This document shows, piece by piece, positions 1-8,355 of a DNA stretch of 64,000 nucleotides (positions within the stretch are counted from its first letter, which is position 1; each line of letters starts with the position of its first letter). The DNA comes from Marinifilum flexuosum (GTDB taxonomy: Bacteria; Bacteroidota; Bacteroidia; Bacteroidales; Marinifilaceae). The notes beneath the pieces are model-generated. The model did not search any database. It saw only the letters and a list, made by a program, of their open reading frames with translations, and was not told the origin of the DNA. Both the position numbers and the translations under genes were made by a program. The stretch lies in the NCBI RefSeq assembly GCF_003610555.1, contig NZ_RAPQ01000008.1, positions 1,542,490-1,606,489 of the forward strand. Direction: 5' to 3'.

Positions 1-419
1 ACACCTTCTGCAATTGAAATTTCAGCAATGTTGTTATATGACTCGATTAATTGTTTTACAGGTGTTGGCGAATTAAATTCTAATTCGTACCAAAGGTGTA
101 AGCCAAATTTTTTGTGTCGAGCTTCGTGTTTACCTGCATGACGGTAAACTCTTTTCATTTTGTGTGCTTTGAATTGTTCATTAACCCTGTTGACACTTTC
201 AAAATTGGTTTTAACAAAAGCTGGTTTTTGCTTGAGCTTAACATCTTTAGCTTCTTGAAGAAGTTGATGTAAGGTTTGAACTTTTTGGTCTTCAGTTTGT
301 TCAAATTTAATTCGAATAATTCCTTTGTATTTTCCCTCTGAATTAATTTCTTTTTCTTGGCTATAAGTAAAGCCAGTTAGAAATATGAAACAAAGAAATA
401 GAGTAAAAAATTTTTTCAT
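1..419 (-). CDS. N-terminal part of a secreted peptidase, probably S8 (subtilisin) family; runs off the left edge
   Basis: The reading frame begins at the ATG complementary to 417-419 and stays open to the window edge, giving 139 residues. It starts with a Sec signal peptide (MKKFFTLFLCF..., likely cut near TYSQ). The mature start contains KMKRVYRHAGKHEARH and FGLHLWYELEF, a pattern I associate with the pro-region of Bacteroidota secreted subtilisin-like proteases. The catalytic domain would lie outside the window, so no Asp/His/Ser triad can be seen and the family call is an inference. The gene is divergent from the helicase gene at 776, with 356 bp between them. Confidence 0.6.
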   Translation of the reverse strand, partial: MKKFFTLFLCFIFLTGFTYSQEKEINSEGKYKGIIRIKFEQTEDQKVQTLHQLLQEAKDVKLKQKPAFVKTNFESVNRVNEQFKAHKMKRVYRHAGKHEARHKKFGLHLWYELEFNSPTPVKQLIESYNNIAEISIAEG

Positions 420-775
420 AACTGCTTGGTTTAAAGTGAATGTTTTAGAAAACTTTCAATAAGTTAATTAAAAATGATTAATGATACAATATCAAATAGT
501 TAGGTGGGTTTGTTTGAGTTTTTGTATTAAAACTATTGTTAACTTATTGAAGATGTTATCCAATAGTGTAGGATTATTTGTTATTATTTGCTTGCAGAGA
601 TTTTTGTTTAATTTCAATTGATTATTTAAAATTAAACTATTTAGGATATTAGGTTAATGAAATTTATTTATCAAAAAGATGAATTTTACAATTAAAGGAT
701 CTGATATTAATTTTATAGTTTATTAAGAACTGTACTGAAAAGATTATTTGTATTTTCGGCATAAAGCAATTTTGA
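420..775. other. AT-rich divergent intergenic region, no gene seen
   Basis: This spacer separates the divergent protease and helicase-nuclease genes. Several TATTTG-like strings occur (for example near 573-590 and 743-750), but none fits TAnnTTTG exactly. I see no strong hairpin, RNA gene or plausible coding frame. Promoters for both neighbours should lie here. Confidence 0.5.
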
Positions 776-3700
776 ATGTCACAACTTAATATATATAGAG
801 CTTCAGCAGGCTCAGGAAAAACGTATACACTTACTGGTGAGTTTTTAAGCATCGTTTTCAGCGATCCTTTAAGTTATAAGAATATTTTAGCGGTTACTTT
901 CACAAATAAGGCTACCGATGAAATGAAATCGAGAATCTTAAAAGAGATTCATATTATCTCATCCGGAAAAAAATCGCCATATGTCCAACAATTGTGTGAG
1001 GCGAATCAACTTAATGCTGAAGAGTTGAAAAGGAGAGCAAATGAGATATTGAATCGAATGCTTCATGATTATTCGAGATTCTCAGTAACTACCATTGATA
1101 GTTTTTTTCAAAAGGTTGTGCGTTCTTTTACGCGCGAGATAGGTTTGCAAATGGGTTATAATATCGAGTTGGATCAAAACTCTGTTTTGAGTGATGTTGT
1201 AGATCATTTGTTGCAAGATGTTGATAAAGATTCGCAATTAAGAAATTGGCTATCTTCCTTTGCAGAATCCAAGATCAGGGATGGAAAAACCTGGAATTTT
1301 AAGCAGGATATTTTAACGCTTGGAAGTGAAGTGTTCAAGGAGGATTTCCAAAACTTCTCGAACAGTTTGATCGAAAAATTATCTGATAAAAAGTTTCTAA
1401 GTTCTTACCGAAAAATCCTGAATGAGATTAAGGAGGAATTTGAACAATTTTTTGCCCAAAAAGGTGAAGAAGCAACACGAATTATGGAGAATCACTCTTT
1501 AAATGTTGCTGATTTTTCATACGGTAAAACTGGAGTAGCTGGCTATTTGGAACGATTGGGAAAGGGAGGAAAGTATGAACCTGGTGCAAGAGCCAGAGCA
1601 GCAATTGATACTCCGCAAAAATGGGTTGCCGGTAAAGCTGGAAAAGAAACCAAGATGGCTGTTGAAGCAGCAGTTTCAGCTGGCCTGAATGATGTTCTTA
1701 AAGCTGTAGTGAATTATTACGATGAGCAATCAATGTTGTACAATTCAACCGAAAAAACACTAAGCTACATCTATACTTTAGGAATTCTTACTGACCTTTC
1801 GAAAAAAGTTCGTGAGTACTCCGAAGAGGAGAATATCTTTCTTTTATCAGATGCAAGCAGGTTGTTAAGAGACATTATCGGAAATAATGATTCTCCTTTC
1901 ATTTACGAGAAAATTGGTAATGTGTACAAGCACTTTATGATTGACGAGTTTCAGGATACATCATCTATGCAGTGGGATAATTTCAGACCATTGGTTGGAA
2001 ATTCTTTGGCTGAAGATCAACACTCACTTGTTGTAGGTGATGTAAAGCAATCCATTTACCGATGGCGAAATGGAGATTGGAAATTGTTGGCAAATCAATT
2101 GGATACTGATTTTAGTGGTTATGGAGTGAATGGTTTAAGCTTAAATTACAATTGGAGAAGTAGTAGGAATGTTATTGATTTTAACAATGCAACCTTCGCA
2201 CTAGGAGCTCAAATTATGCAAAATCAATACAATGAATCGATTCCTGCCGAGATTTCTGATCGAATGGAGGATGAGAAACAAAAAATTGTAAGCGCTTACC
2301 AGGATGTATATCAGCATATCCCTGATAAAGGGGAAGGAGTATCAGGATATGTTAAAGCACATTTTCTGGAAAAGGAAAATGAATCGGATTGGGTAGAGCA
2401 GGTTTTGGAAGATTTACCTTTGAAAATAGAAGAATTACAATCCAGTGGTTACAAGGCACGAGACATTTCAATTTTGGTTAGAAATGGCAAAGAGGGAGGT
2501 TTGGTAGCTGATACCTTAATGGCCTATCGCGCAAGTGAAAAAGCAAAAGAGAATATCAATTACGATGTTATTTCCAATGATTCCCTTTATTTAAAGAACT
2601 CATCGACTGTAAATTTTTTAGTGCATCTGCTTCATTATTTGGTTTATCCTGATGATAAAATTAACATTGGCTTCTTAAAACAAGAGTATAGTTTGTACGT
2701 TAAGGAATCTGTGAAAACAAGTACTGATGATTTGTATGTGATTATCGATGAGAATTTTGATTCCACTTTTCCACAGGAATTTATAAATCATATTGGAGAG
2801 TTAAAACGTCAGCCATTATATGATTTAACTGAGAAGCTAATTAAAATATTTGGCTTGAATCAAAATTCAGATGATTATCCTTTCCTGGAAGCATTTCAAG
2901 ATTTGGTTTTAGGGTTTACAAAAAGTGATTCACCAGATTTGAATTCCTTTGTACAGTATTGGGAGGAGAGAAAAGACAAAGAGGTAATTTCGGTATCAGA
3001 TGAACAGGATGCCATCCGAATCATGACAATTCATAAATCTAAAGGTTTGGAATTTAAAGCTGTGATTTTGCCTTTTGCAAATTGGGATTTGGATAATACC
3101 CGACATACCAATATTTTATGGTGCCAGCCTAGGGTTGAAGGCTTTGATATTTTAGATGTTTTGCCCGTTCGCTACAGCAGTTCCTTGCGCGAAACCATAT
3201 ATTATCAGGAATACTTCGAGGAGAAGTTACAGTCATACATTGATAATCTGAATTTATTGTATGTGGCTCAAACCAGGGCAGAAGAGGTATTTATTAGCTA
3301 CTCGCCAATAAATAAAAACAAAGAGCTAAAAACAGTAGCAGATTTGTTACATTTTGTTTTTAAGGAAGCAAATGAGTTTTCAACTGATTTTTATGGCGAC
3401 AAAATAGTATCTCTTGGTGAGTTTTGGAACGAGGAAGATAAAAGTTTTGAGATGGGGAATTTACCAAGTCAGGAGAATAAAAGTATCCCAGCTCCAAAAG
3501 AAAAGTCGATAGAATATCCAGCTTCATTATTGGATGATAGGTTAAAGTTAAGGTCTCATTCTGCCGATTATTTTGATTTTTCAGAAGCAGAATCAGTGGA
3601 GTCTTTTTCTCCTGTGAGTAGAGGTAATATTTTGCATCAGCTTTTCCAATTAATAGAGTATGCTGAAGATTTGGACCAGGCAGTTTCACAACTTCAATTT

Positions 3701-4033
3701 GAAGGAAAGTTAGATGATAAACAAGCTAGCGAAGTCTTGGCATTTGCAAAAACATTGCTGGCTGATGATCGGGTTGCGAAATGGTTCTCTAAAGATTGGG
3801 AAGTTGTGAATGAAAGAGATATTCTAAAAGGGAATGGTGAAGTCTATCGTCCTGATAGGGTGATCCGAAAAGGAAAAAATGCCATTGTGATTGATTATAA
3901 GTTTGGAAAAAAGAAATTAAAATCTCACGAAAAACAAGTATCGGTATATAAAAAACTGGTTGAATCCTTAGGTTTCGATCGAGTTGAAGGATATGTGTTG
4001 TATGGAAAATTATCTGAAATTGTAAGTGTTTAG
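776..4033 (+). CDS. UvrD-type helicase with C-terminal RecB-like nuclease domain (AddA-like)
   Basis: 1085 residues, likely a DNA double-strand-end processing helicase-nuclease that prepares ends for recombination. All superfamily 1A motifs are visible: Walker A ASAGSGKT (Lys15), TFTNKAT (Ia), DEFQDTSS (Walker B, Asp390-Glu391), GDVKQSIYRWR (III), NYNWRSS (IV), MTIHKSKGLEF (V) and YVAQTRAEE (VI). The C-terminus has GNILHQLFQ and a PD-(D/E)XK-type site RPDRV...IDYKFGK (Asp1027, Asp1040, Lys1042), followed by a QVSVYK motif typical of RecB nucleases. The length suits AddA. An AddB partner is not adjacent: upstream is a divergent protease and downstream a lipoprotein. A stand-alone RecB-like enzyme is the alternative. 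Confidence 0.9.
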   Translation: MSQLNIYRASAGSGKTYTLTGEFLSIVFSDPLSYKNILAVTFTNKATDEMKSRILKEIHIISSGKKSPYVQQLCEANQLNAEELKRRANEILNRMLHDYSRFSVTTIDSFFQKVVRSFTREIGLQMGYNIELDQNSVLSDVVDHLLQDVDKDSQLRNWLSSFAESKIRDGKTWNFKQDILTLGSEVFKEDFQNFSNSLIEKLSDKKFLSSYRKILNEIKEEFEQFFAQKGEEATRIMENHSLNVADFSYGKTGVAGYLERLGKGGKYEPGARARAAIDTPQKWVAGKAGKETKMAVEAAVSAGLNDVLKAVVNYYDEQSMLYNSTEKTLSYIYTLGILTDLSKKVREYSEEENIFLLSDASRLLRDIIGNNDSPFIYEKIGNVYKHFMIDEFQDTSSMQWDNFRPLVGNSLAEDQHSLVVGDVKQSIYRWRNGDWKLLANQLDTDFSGYGVNGLSLNYNWRSSRNVIDFNNATFALGAQIMQNQYNESIPAEISDRMEDEKQKIVSAYQDVYQHIPDKGEGVSGYVKAHFLEKENESDWVEQVLEDLPLKIEELQSSGYKARDISILVRNGKEGGLVADTLMAYRASEKAKENINYDVISNDSLYLKNSSTVNFLVHLLHYLVYPDDKINIGFLKQEYSLYVKESVKTSTDDLYVIIDENFDSTFPQEFINHIGELKRQPLYDLTEKLIKIFGLNQNSDDYPFLEAFQDLVLGFTKSDSPDLNSFVQYWEERKDKEVISVSDEQDAIRIMTIHKSKGLEFKAVILPFANWDLDNTRHTNILWCQPRVEGFDILDVLPVRYSSSLRETIYYQEYFEEKLQSYIDNLNLLYVAQTRAEEVFISYSPINKNKELKTVADLLHFVFKEANEFSTDFYGDKIVSLGEFWNEEDKSFEMGNLPSQENKSIPAPKEKSIEYPASLLDDRLKLRSHSADYFDFSEAESVESFSPVSRGNILHQLFQLIEYAEDLDQAVSQLQFEGKLDDKQASEVLAFAKTLLADDRVAKWFSKDWEVVNERDILKGNGEVYRPDRVIRKGKNAIVIDYKFGKKKLKSHEKQVSVYKKLVESLGFDRVEGYVLYGKLSEIVSV

Positions 4034-4090
4034 TTTTATTTATGATAATTTTAATTAACTTGTGAAGCCAACTAACCAACTAACATTTAA

Positions 4091-4897
4091 ATGAAAAAAA
4101 TAATTCTTTTGTCCCTTGTTGTCATCATGTTTAGCTCATGTGATCTAATTGTTTCAGCAGTTGATTCCATTAAAACCATTAATCGTGAAACAAAAAAGCA
4201 AGAAGAAGTAAAAAAGGAAAACCAAGTTATTTACAAGCAACCCAAAAATGGTGTCAAGAAGTACAAGTACGATAATGGGAATATCAAATCCATTGTAACT
4301 TTTAAGGATGGCAAAAAAGTGGGTGTAAGTAATACGTTTTATAAGAGTGGAGAAAAACAATATGATATTCCTTATCAAGATGGTAAAAAGCATGGTAAGG
4401 TAATTTGGTATTACAAAAGTGGAAAAGTATATAGAGAAACTGATTACAAACTTGGTAAGAAGGATGGATATCAGAGGAAATATTGGGAATCTGGAAACTT
4501 AAAATCCGAGATGGTATATAAGGATAATATGTTTTCGAAGGGGTTAAAAGAAATCAATAATTCCAATAAAGTTAAATCTACTCCAAAAATTCTTGTTGAT
4601 GAGATTGATAGAGTAAAAACAACAGGAGAGTATATTTTAAGATTTAGTTTAAGCAACGATAGAAAAAAAGTAGTTTACTACATTGGAGAACTGGTAGAAG
4701 GAAAATATTTTCCTGAAGATGGCAAGGGTTTTATGGAACTGCCTTCCAAAAATGGTATTGCAGAATACAAATTCAAAGTTGGCAAAGGAACTCAGCTGAT
4801 AAAGAATGTGAAGCTTGTTGCCATAGAATCTACATCATATAAAAATAAAAGAGTATTATCGGTTAGTGTACCTATATCGGTTCGGAATCCACAATAG
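4091..4897 (+). CDS. MORN-repeat (YwqK-like) lipoprotein
   Basis: 268 residues with a lipoprotein signal peptide; the lipobox is MFSSC with Cys17. After a charged linker, residues about 55-145 contain four or more short repeats of the form YDNGNIKSIVTFKDGKKVG, YKSGEKQYDIPYQDGKKHG, YKSGKVYRETDYKLGKKDG and WESGNLKSEMVYKDN, which is the MORN/YwqK 'antitoxin-like' repeat. A separate beta-rich tail of about 110 residues follows and I do not recognise it. The protein is probably anchored to the periplasmic or outer face of a membrane. The specific role is unknown. It lies 57 bp after the helicase gene and is closed by its own terminator. Confidence 0.7.
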   Translation: MKKIILLSLVVIMFSSCDLIVSAVDSIKTINRETKKQEEVKKENQVIYKQPKNGVKKYKYDNGNIKSIVTFKDGKKVGVSNTFYKSGEKQYDIPYQDGKKHGKVIWYYKSGKVYRETDYKLGKKDGYQRKYWESGNLKSEMVYKDNMFSKGLKEINNSNKVKSTPKILVDEIDRVKTTGEYILRFSLSNDRKKVVYYIGELVEGKYFPEDGKGFMELPSKNGIAEYKFKVGKGTQLIKNVKLVAIESTSYKNKRVLSVSVPISVRNPQ

Positions 4898-4910
4898 AAT
4901 GTATTTAATT

Positions 4911-4940
4911 ATAAGCTCCTCAAAAGGGAGCTTATTTTTG
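4911..4940 (+). terminator. Intrinsic terminator after the MORN lipoprotein gene
   Basis: ATAAGCTCC / GGGAGCTTAT stem with a TCAAAA-type loop, followed by ATTTTTG on the + strand. It lies between two convergent genes and can serve both. Confidence 0.85.
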
Positions 4941-4952
4941 TTTTAAATCAGA

Positions 4953-5528
4953 CTATTTTTTTAAGATTGCTCCAACACTACTCACATATTCGGGTATGAT
5001 ATTTTTTGCTGCCCATTTTAATTCATGTTTAAACAAATCAGTGAGTATTTTTCCTACATTAAATCCGAAAGCTACCAGGTTATAGCGCATTTTTACAGGG
5101 AAATAACATGATTTTCCTTTGATTATTGAGCAGGTAGTACAAATTTCACAACTGTTGGCTGCTATCATTTTACCATCAACGGGTTCATTTATGCGTAGGT
5201 AACTTTGTAGCTCTTCTTTGGTAAAATTATATGCTTCAAGTGAACACTCTTCTTCAGGCAGAAAATCAAATTGTTTTGTTGAAGTAACAAATAGGAACAA
5301 TTGGATTTTTGAATAAGATTCGGAGTAATCTTCGAAATTTGGACAGTTGGGCGGACAAGTCCATTTGCGATTGTGGTTTGGACAAGCATTTCTACAATTT
5401 GAATTGAACTCTTCTTTGTTCAGAAAATGTAATATTTCTGATTTTGAAATTTCCAATACTTTTCTTTCAATTTTGATTTTCTGATTTTTATAATGCTTAA
5501 CAATTGTATCTGTCTTAACCTCTATCAT
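4953..5528 (-). CDS. DUF2284 family metal-binding protein
   Basis: 191 residues from the chosen start (MIEVKTD...). Cysteine motifs include CRNACPNH, KWTCPPNCP and CEICTTC, the set typical of DUF2284 proteins, which are thought to bind a metal or Fe-S centre; their function is not established. The open frame extends 21 codons upstream to 5591. A good TAnnTTTG promoter element (5548-5555) lies inside that extension, so initiation at 5528 is far more likely. The gene is divergent from the SLC13 permease gene. Confidence 0.8.
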   Translation of the reverse strand: MIEVKTDTIVKHYKNQKIKIERKVLEISKSEILHFLNKEEFNSNCRNACPNHNRKWTCPPNCPNFEDYSESYSKIQLFLFVTSTKQFDFLPEEECSLEAYNFTKEELQSYLRINEPVDGKMIAANSCEICTTCSIIKGKSCYFPVKMRYNLVAFGFNVGKILTDLFKHELKWAAKNIIPEYVSSVGAILKK

Positions 5529-5547
5529 AGTAATATTCAATTTATCA

Positions 5548-5555
5548 CAAAAGTA
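5548..5555 (-). promoter_or_regulatory. Bacteroidota -7 element for the DUF2284 gene
   Basis: TACTTTTG on the minus strand, an exact TAnnTTTG match, about 20 nt before the start codon at 5528. No clear upstream TTTG box is present. The element argues against the longer N-terminus. Confidence 0.6.
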
Positions 5556-5629
5556 TAATAATTGTTCTCGTAAAAATAGCTTGTATAACATTTGTGCAAA
5601 GGTGTGAGAAAGACATCCGTACCTGAAGG

Positions 5630-5637
5630 TATTTTTG
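5630..5637 (+). promoter_or_regulatory. Bacteroidota -7 element for the SLC13-cysQ unit
   Basis: TATTTTTG matches TAnnTTTG and lies 37 bp before the permease ATG at 5675. The -33 box is not obvious. Confidence 0.55.
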
Positions 5638-5674
5638 TATATTCGTATCTTGAATTGTACCCAAAAATTTATCT

Positions 5675-7456
5675 ATGCTCTCACTTGATGCGATCATTGT
5701 ATTAATCGTATTGGTTTTTATTCTTATTTCCTTCTACAAAGAATGGATTGGTCCTGCCTTTACATTCTTAATAGGTGTGGTGATTTTAGGAATAAGTGGG
5801 ATTTTAACACCTTCAGAAATTCTTAGTGGGTTTGCCAACGATCAGGTGGTCGTTATTCTAATGTTGCTTCTTATTGGTGATATTATTAGGGATTTGGGAA
5901 TTGTAGAAACTCTCTTCGATAAAGTGTTTCAACGAGCGAATGGCTACAAAGCTTTTATGGTCCGAATGATGCTTTTGGTTGGAGGATTTTCGGCATTCTT
6001 AAATAATACTCCATTGGTTGCTGTAATGATGCCATACGTGCACAGTTGGAGCAAGCGAAACAATATTTCTCCTTCAAAATTACTAATTCCGCTTTCCTAT
6101 GCAGCCATTTTGGGTGGTTGTATAACTCTTATAGGAACATCAACAAACCTAATAGTAAACGGTATGGTTAAAGACCAAACCATTGTAACGGGTTTGGAAT
6201 CCTTAAGCATGTTTAGTTTTGCTTATGTGGGAGTGCCAATGATGTTTATTGGGTCAGCTTATTTATTGTTTGTAAGTAAAAAATTACTTCCTGAGAAGGA
6301 GGATATTTTAGGCGATTTTTCGGAAAATACCAGGAAATATATCGTAGAAGCACACGTTAAACCCAATTCCGATTTGATTGGAAAATCCATTGAAGAGGCA
6401 GACCTTAGAAACTTAAAAGGACTTTATCTTTTCCAGATTAATAGAGGAGGAGTAAGAGTTGCAGCAGTTTCGCATGAATTTAGATTGGAGGAAGGAGATA
6501 GACTATTATTTGCTGGCGATACGGAAACCATTGCAGATTTGGTGTTGCCAAATTCAGGTTTAACGCTTCCAACAGTAGGTATGCTTACTCATAAAAAGCA
6601 TATCGAGGTTGTTGAAATTGTAATTTCTCACAATTCAACCCTGATTTCAAAAACTGTAAAAGAGGCCAATTTTAGAGGGCAATTCGATGCTGCTGTAATT
6701 GGAATCCATAGAAATGGAGGCAGAGTTAGTGGAAAAATTGGAGAGGTAAAATTACGTGCAGGAGACGTTTTGTTACTGCTTGGTGGTGATGACTTTGTGG
6801 AAAGAACGCATCGTATTCAAGATTTTTACTTTATCTCTAAAGTAAAAGAATTCAGAAAGCAGGAAGGATATAAAATTGGTTTATTGCTGGGAGGTACAGT
6901 CTTGGCAGTAATATTATCCGCTTTAAATATAGTACCACTCTTTATGACCTTGATTGTAATGATCATTGTAATTTTGGGCTTGAAGATATCCAACCCTAAG
7001 GATATTGCCAGAATGGTAGATTTTAATTTGGCACTGATCATATCCCTCTCACTGGCTTTTGGAACCGCCATGATAAAATCAGGATTGGCAGAGATTATTG
7101 CAGATTTATTAATATCCGTATTTCTTCCATTGGGTAAGGTGGGAGTGTTGTTTGGGATTTACTTGATCACCTCTGTTTTAGCGGCTTACATCACCAATAA
7201 GGCAGCTGTGGCAATTGTTTTCCCAATTTCATTAGCAATGGCCTTAAGCTTGCATTTGGACCCCGAACCATTTGTGCTAATTGTGGCTTTTGCAGCTGCA
7301 GCTAACTTTATGACTCCTATTGGATATCAAACGAATATCATGGTCTACGGTCCGGGAGGTTATTCGTTTAAAGATTTCTTCAAAATAGGATTTCCCCTAA
7401 CAATCATTTACATGATTTTTACAGTTTTGATTCTGTCATACATTTATTTTTATTAA
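5675..7456 (+). CDS. SLC13 family permease with two TrkA-C (RCK_C) domains, possible sulfate transporter
   Basis: 593 residues. Hydrophobic segments occupy about 1-205 and 400-593, separated by a cytosolic insert with two RCK_C-like domains; the first includes FRLEEGDRLLFAGD and the second includes VKLRAGDVLLLLGGDD. Transport signatures NNTPLVA and GTSTNLIVNG fit the SLC13/DASS group of divalent-anion permeases. cysQ follows 43 bp downstream. SLC13 permeases with RCK_C inserts occur next to cys genes in Bacteroidota, so sulfate uptake is a reasonable inference; dicarboxylate, citrate or arsenite transport cannot be excluded. Confidence 0.85.
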   Translation: MLSLDAIIVLIVLVFILISFYKEWIGPAFTFLIGVVILGISGILTPSEILSGFANDQVVVILMLLLIGDIIRDLGIVETLFDKVFQRANGYKAFMVRMMLLVGGFSAFLNNTPLVAVMMPYVHSWSKRNNISPSKLLIPLSYAAILGGCITLIGTSTNLIVNGMVKDQTIVTGLESLSMFSFAYVGVPMMFIGSAYLLFVSKKLLPEKEDILGDFSENTRKYIVEAHVKPNSDLIGKSIEEADLRNLKGLYLFQINRGGVRVAAVSHEFRLEEGDRLLFAGDTETIADLVLPNSGLTLPTVGMLTHKKHIEVVEIVISHNSTLISKTVKEANFRGQFDAAVIGIHRNGGRVSGKIGEVKLRAGDVLLLLGGDDFVERTHRIQDFYFISKVKEFRKQEGYKIGLLLGGTVLAVILSALNIVPLFMTLIVMIIVILGLKISNPKDIARMVDFNLALIISLSLAFGTAMIKSGLAEIIADLLISVFLPLGKVGVLFGIYLITSVLAAYITNKAAVAIVFPISLAMALSLHLDPEPFVLIVAFAAAANFMTPIGYQTNIMVYGPGGYSFKDFFKIGFPLTIIYMIFTVLILSYIYFY

Positions 7457-7499
7457 TAGATAAGCGCACAGAATAAAGTAATATTACGACAATCTATTC

Positions 7500-8309
7500 A
7501 TGAATTTTATTAGAAGAAAAAAGCTTTTGATTGAAGCCATTTCGGCATCATTATTGGCAGGTGAAGAAATCCTGAAAGTGTATCAATCCGAAGATTTCGA
7601 GATACAATTAAAATCGGATAATACACCTTTAACCATAGCTGACCAAAGAGCTCATAATGCCATTGTTTCTGTTATCGAAAACTTGGGAATTCCTATTTTA
7701 AGCGAGGAAGGTGAGCATTTGAATTATGAGGAGAGGCAGAAATGGGAGCAATGTTGGATTGTTGATCCGCTTGACGGAACCAAAGAATTCATAAAACGGA
7801 ATGATGAATTTACGGTGAATATTGCTCTGGTTATTAAGGAAACCCCAGTGGTAGGTGTGATATACGTTCCTGTATATGAACAGCTGTATTTTGCCGATAT
7901 GGAATTAGGTGCTTATCGAGTGGATAAGATAAGAGATTGGGATAAAGATTTAGATGCCTTGGTTCAAAAAGCTCACAAATTACCTTTGGCGCAAAATCGT
8001 AATGAAACGCTTATTGTTGGTTCCCGATCGCATATGAATGAAGAAACCAAACAGTTTATTGAGAATTGGAAGCAAGATAAAAAAGAGGTGAAGTTAATTT
8101 CGAAAGGAAGTTCACTAAAACTTTGTATGATTGCGGAAAATGGGGCAGATGTTTATCCAAGGTTTGGTCCGATTATGGAGTGGGATACAGCTGCTGGTCA
8201 TGCAATTGTTAAAGCCTCGGGAGGTAAAGTATTGCAATATAATACCAATATTGAATTAAAATATAACAAGAAGGACTTGATGAATCCGAGCTTTATTTGT
8301 ACTCGTTAG
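7500..8309 (+). CDS. cysQ: 3'(2'),5'-bisphosphate nucleotidase CysQ
   Basis: 269 residues of the inositol-monophosphatase fold. It should hydrolyse 3'-phosphoadenosine 5'-phosphate, the by-product of PAPS-dependent sulfation or sulfate reduction, to AMP. Metal-binding motifs are visible: SEEGEH (first Glu site), DPLDGTKEFI (Asp89, Asp92) and EWDTAAGHAI (Asp229). It follows the SLC13 permease gene by 43 bp and was probably co-transcribed with it. No cysD/N/C/H genes are in the window, so the rest of sulfate activation must be encoded elsewhere. Confidence 0.9.
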   Translation: MNFIRRKKLLIEAISASLLAGEEILKVYQSEDFEIQLKSDNTPLTIADQRAHNAIVSVIENLGIPILSEEGEHLNYEERQKWEQCWIVDPLDGTKEFIKRNDEFTVNIALVIKETPVVGVIYVPVYEQLYFADMELGAYRVDKIRDWDKDLDALVQKAHKLPLAQNRNETLIVGSRSHMNEETKQFIENWKQDKKEVKLISKGSSLKLCMIAENGADVYPRFGPIMEWDTAAGHAIVKASGGKVLQYNTNIELKYNKKDLMNPSFICTR

Positions 8310-8355
8310 ATTCATTGGAAATTAACCTATAAATCAACCTACAACTAAAAAACAA

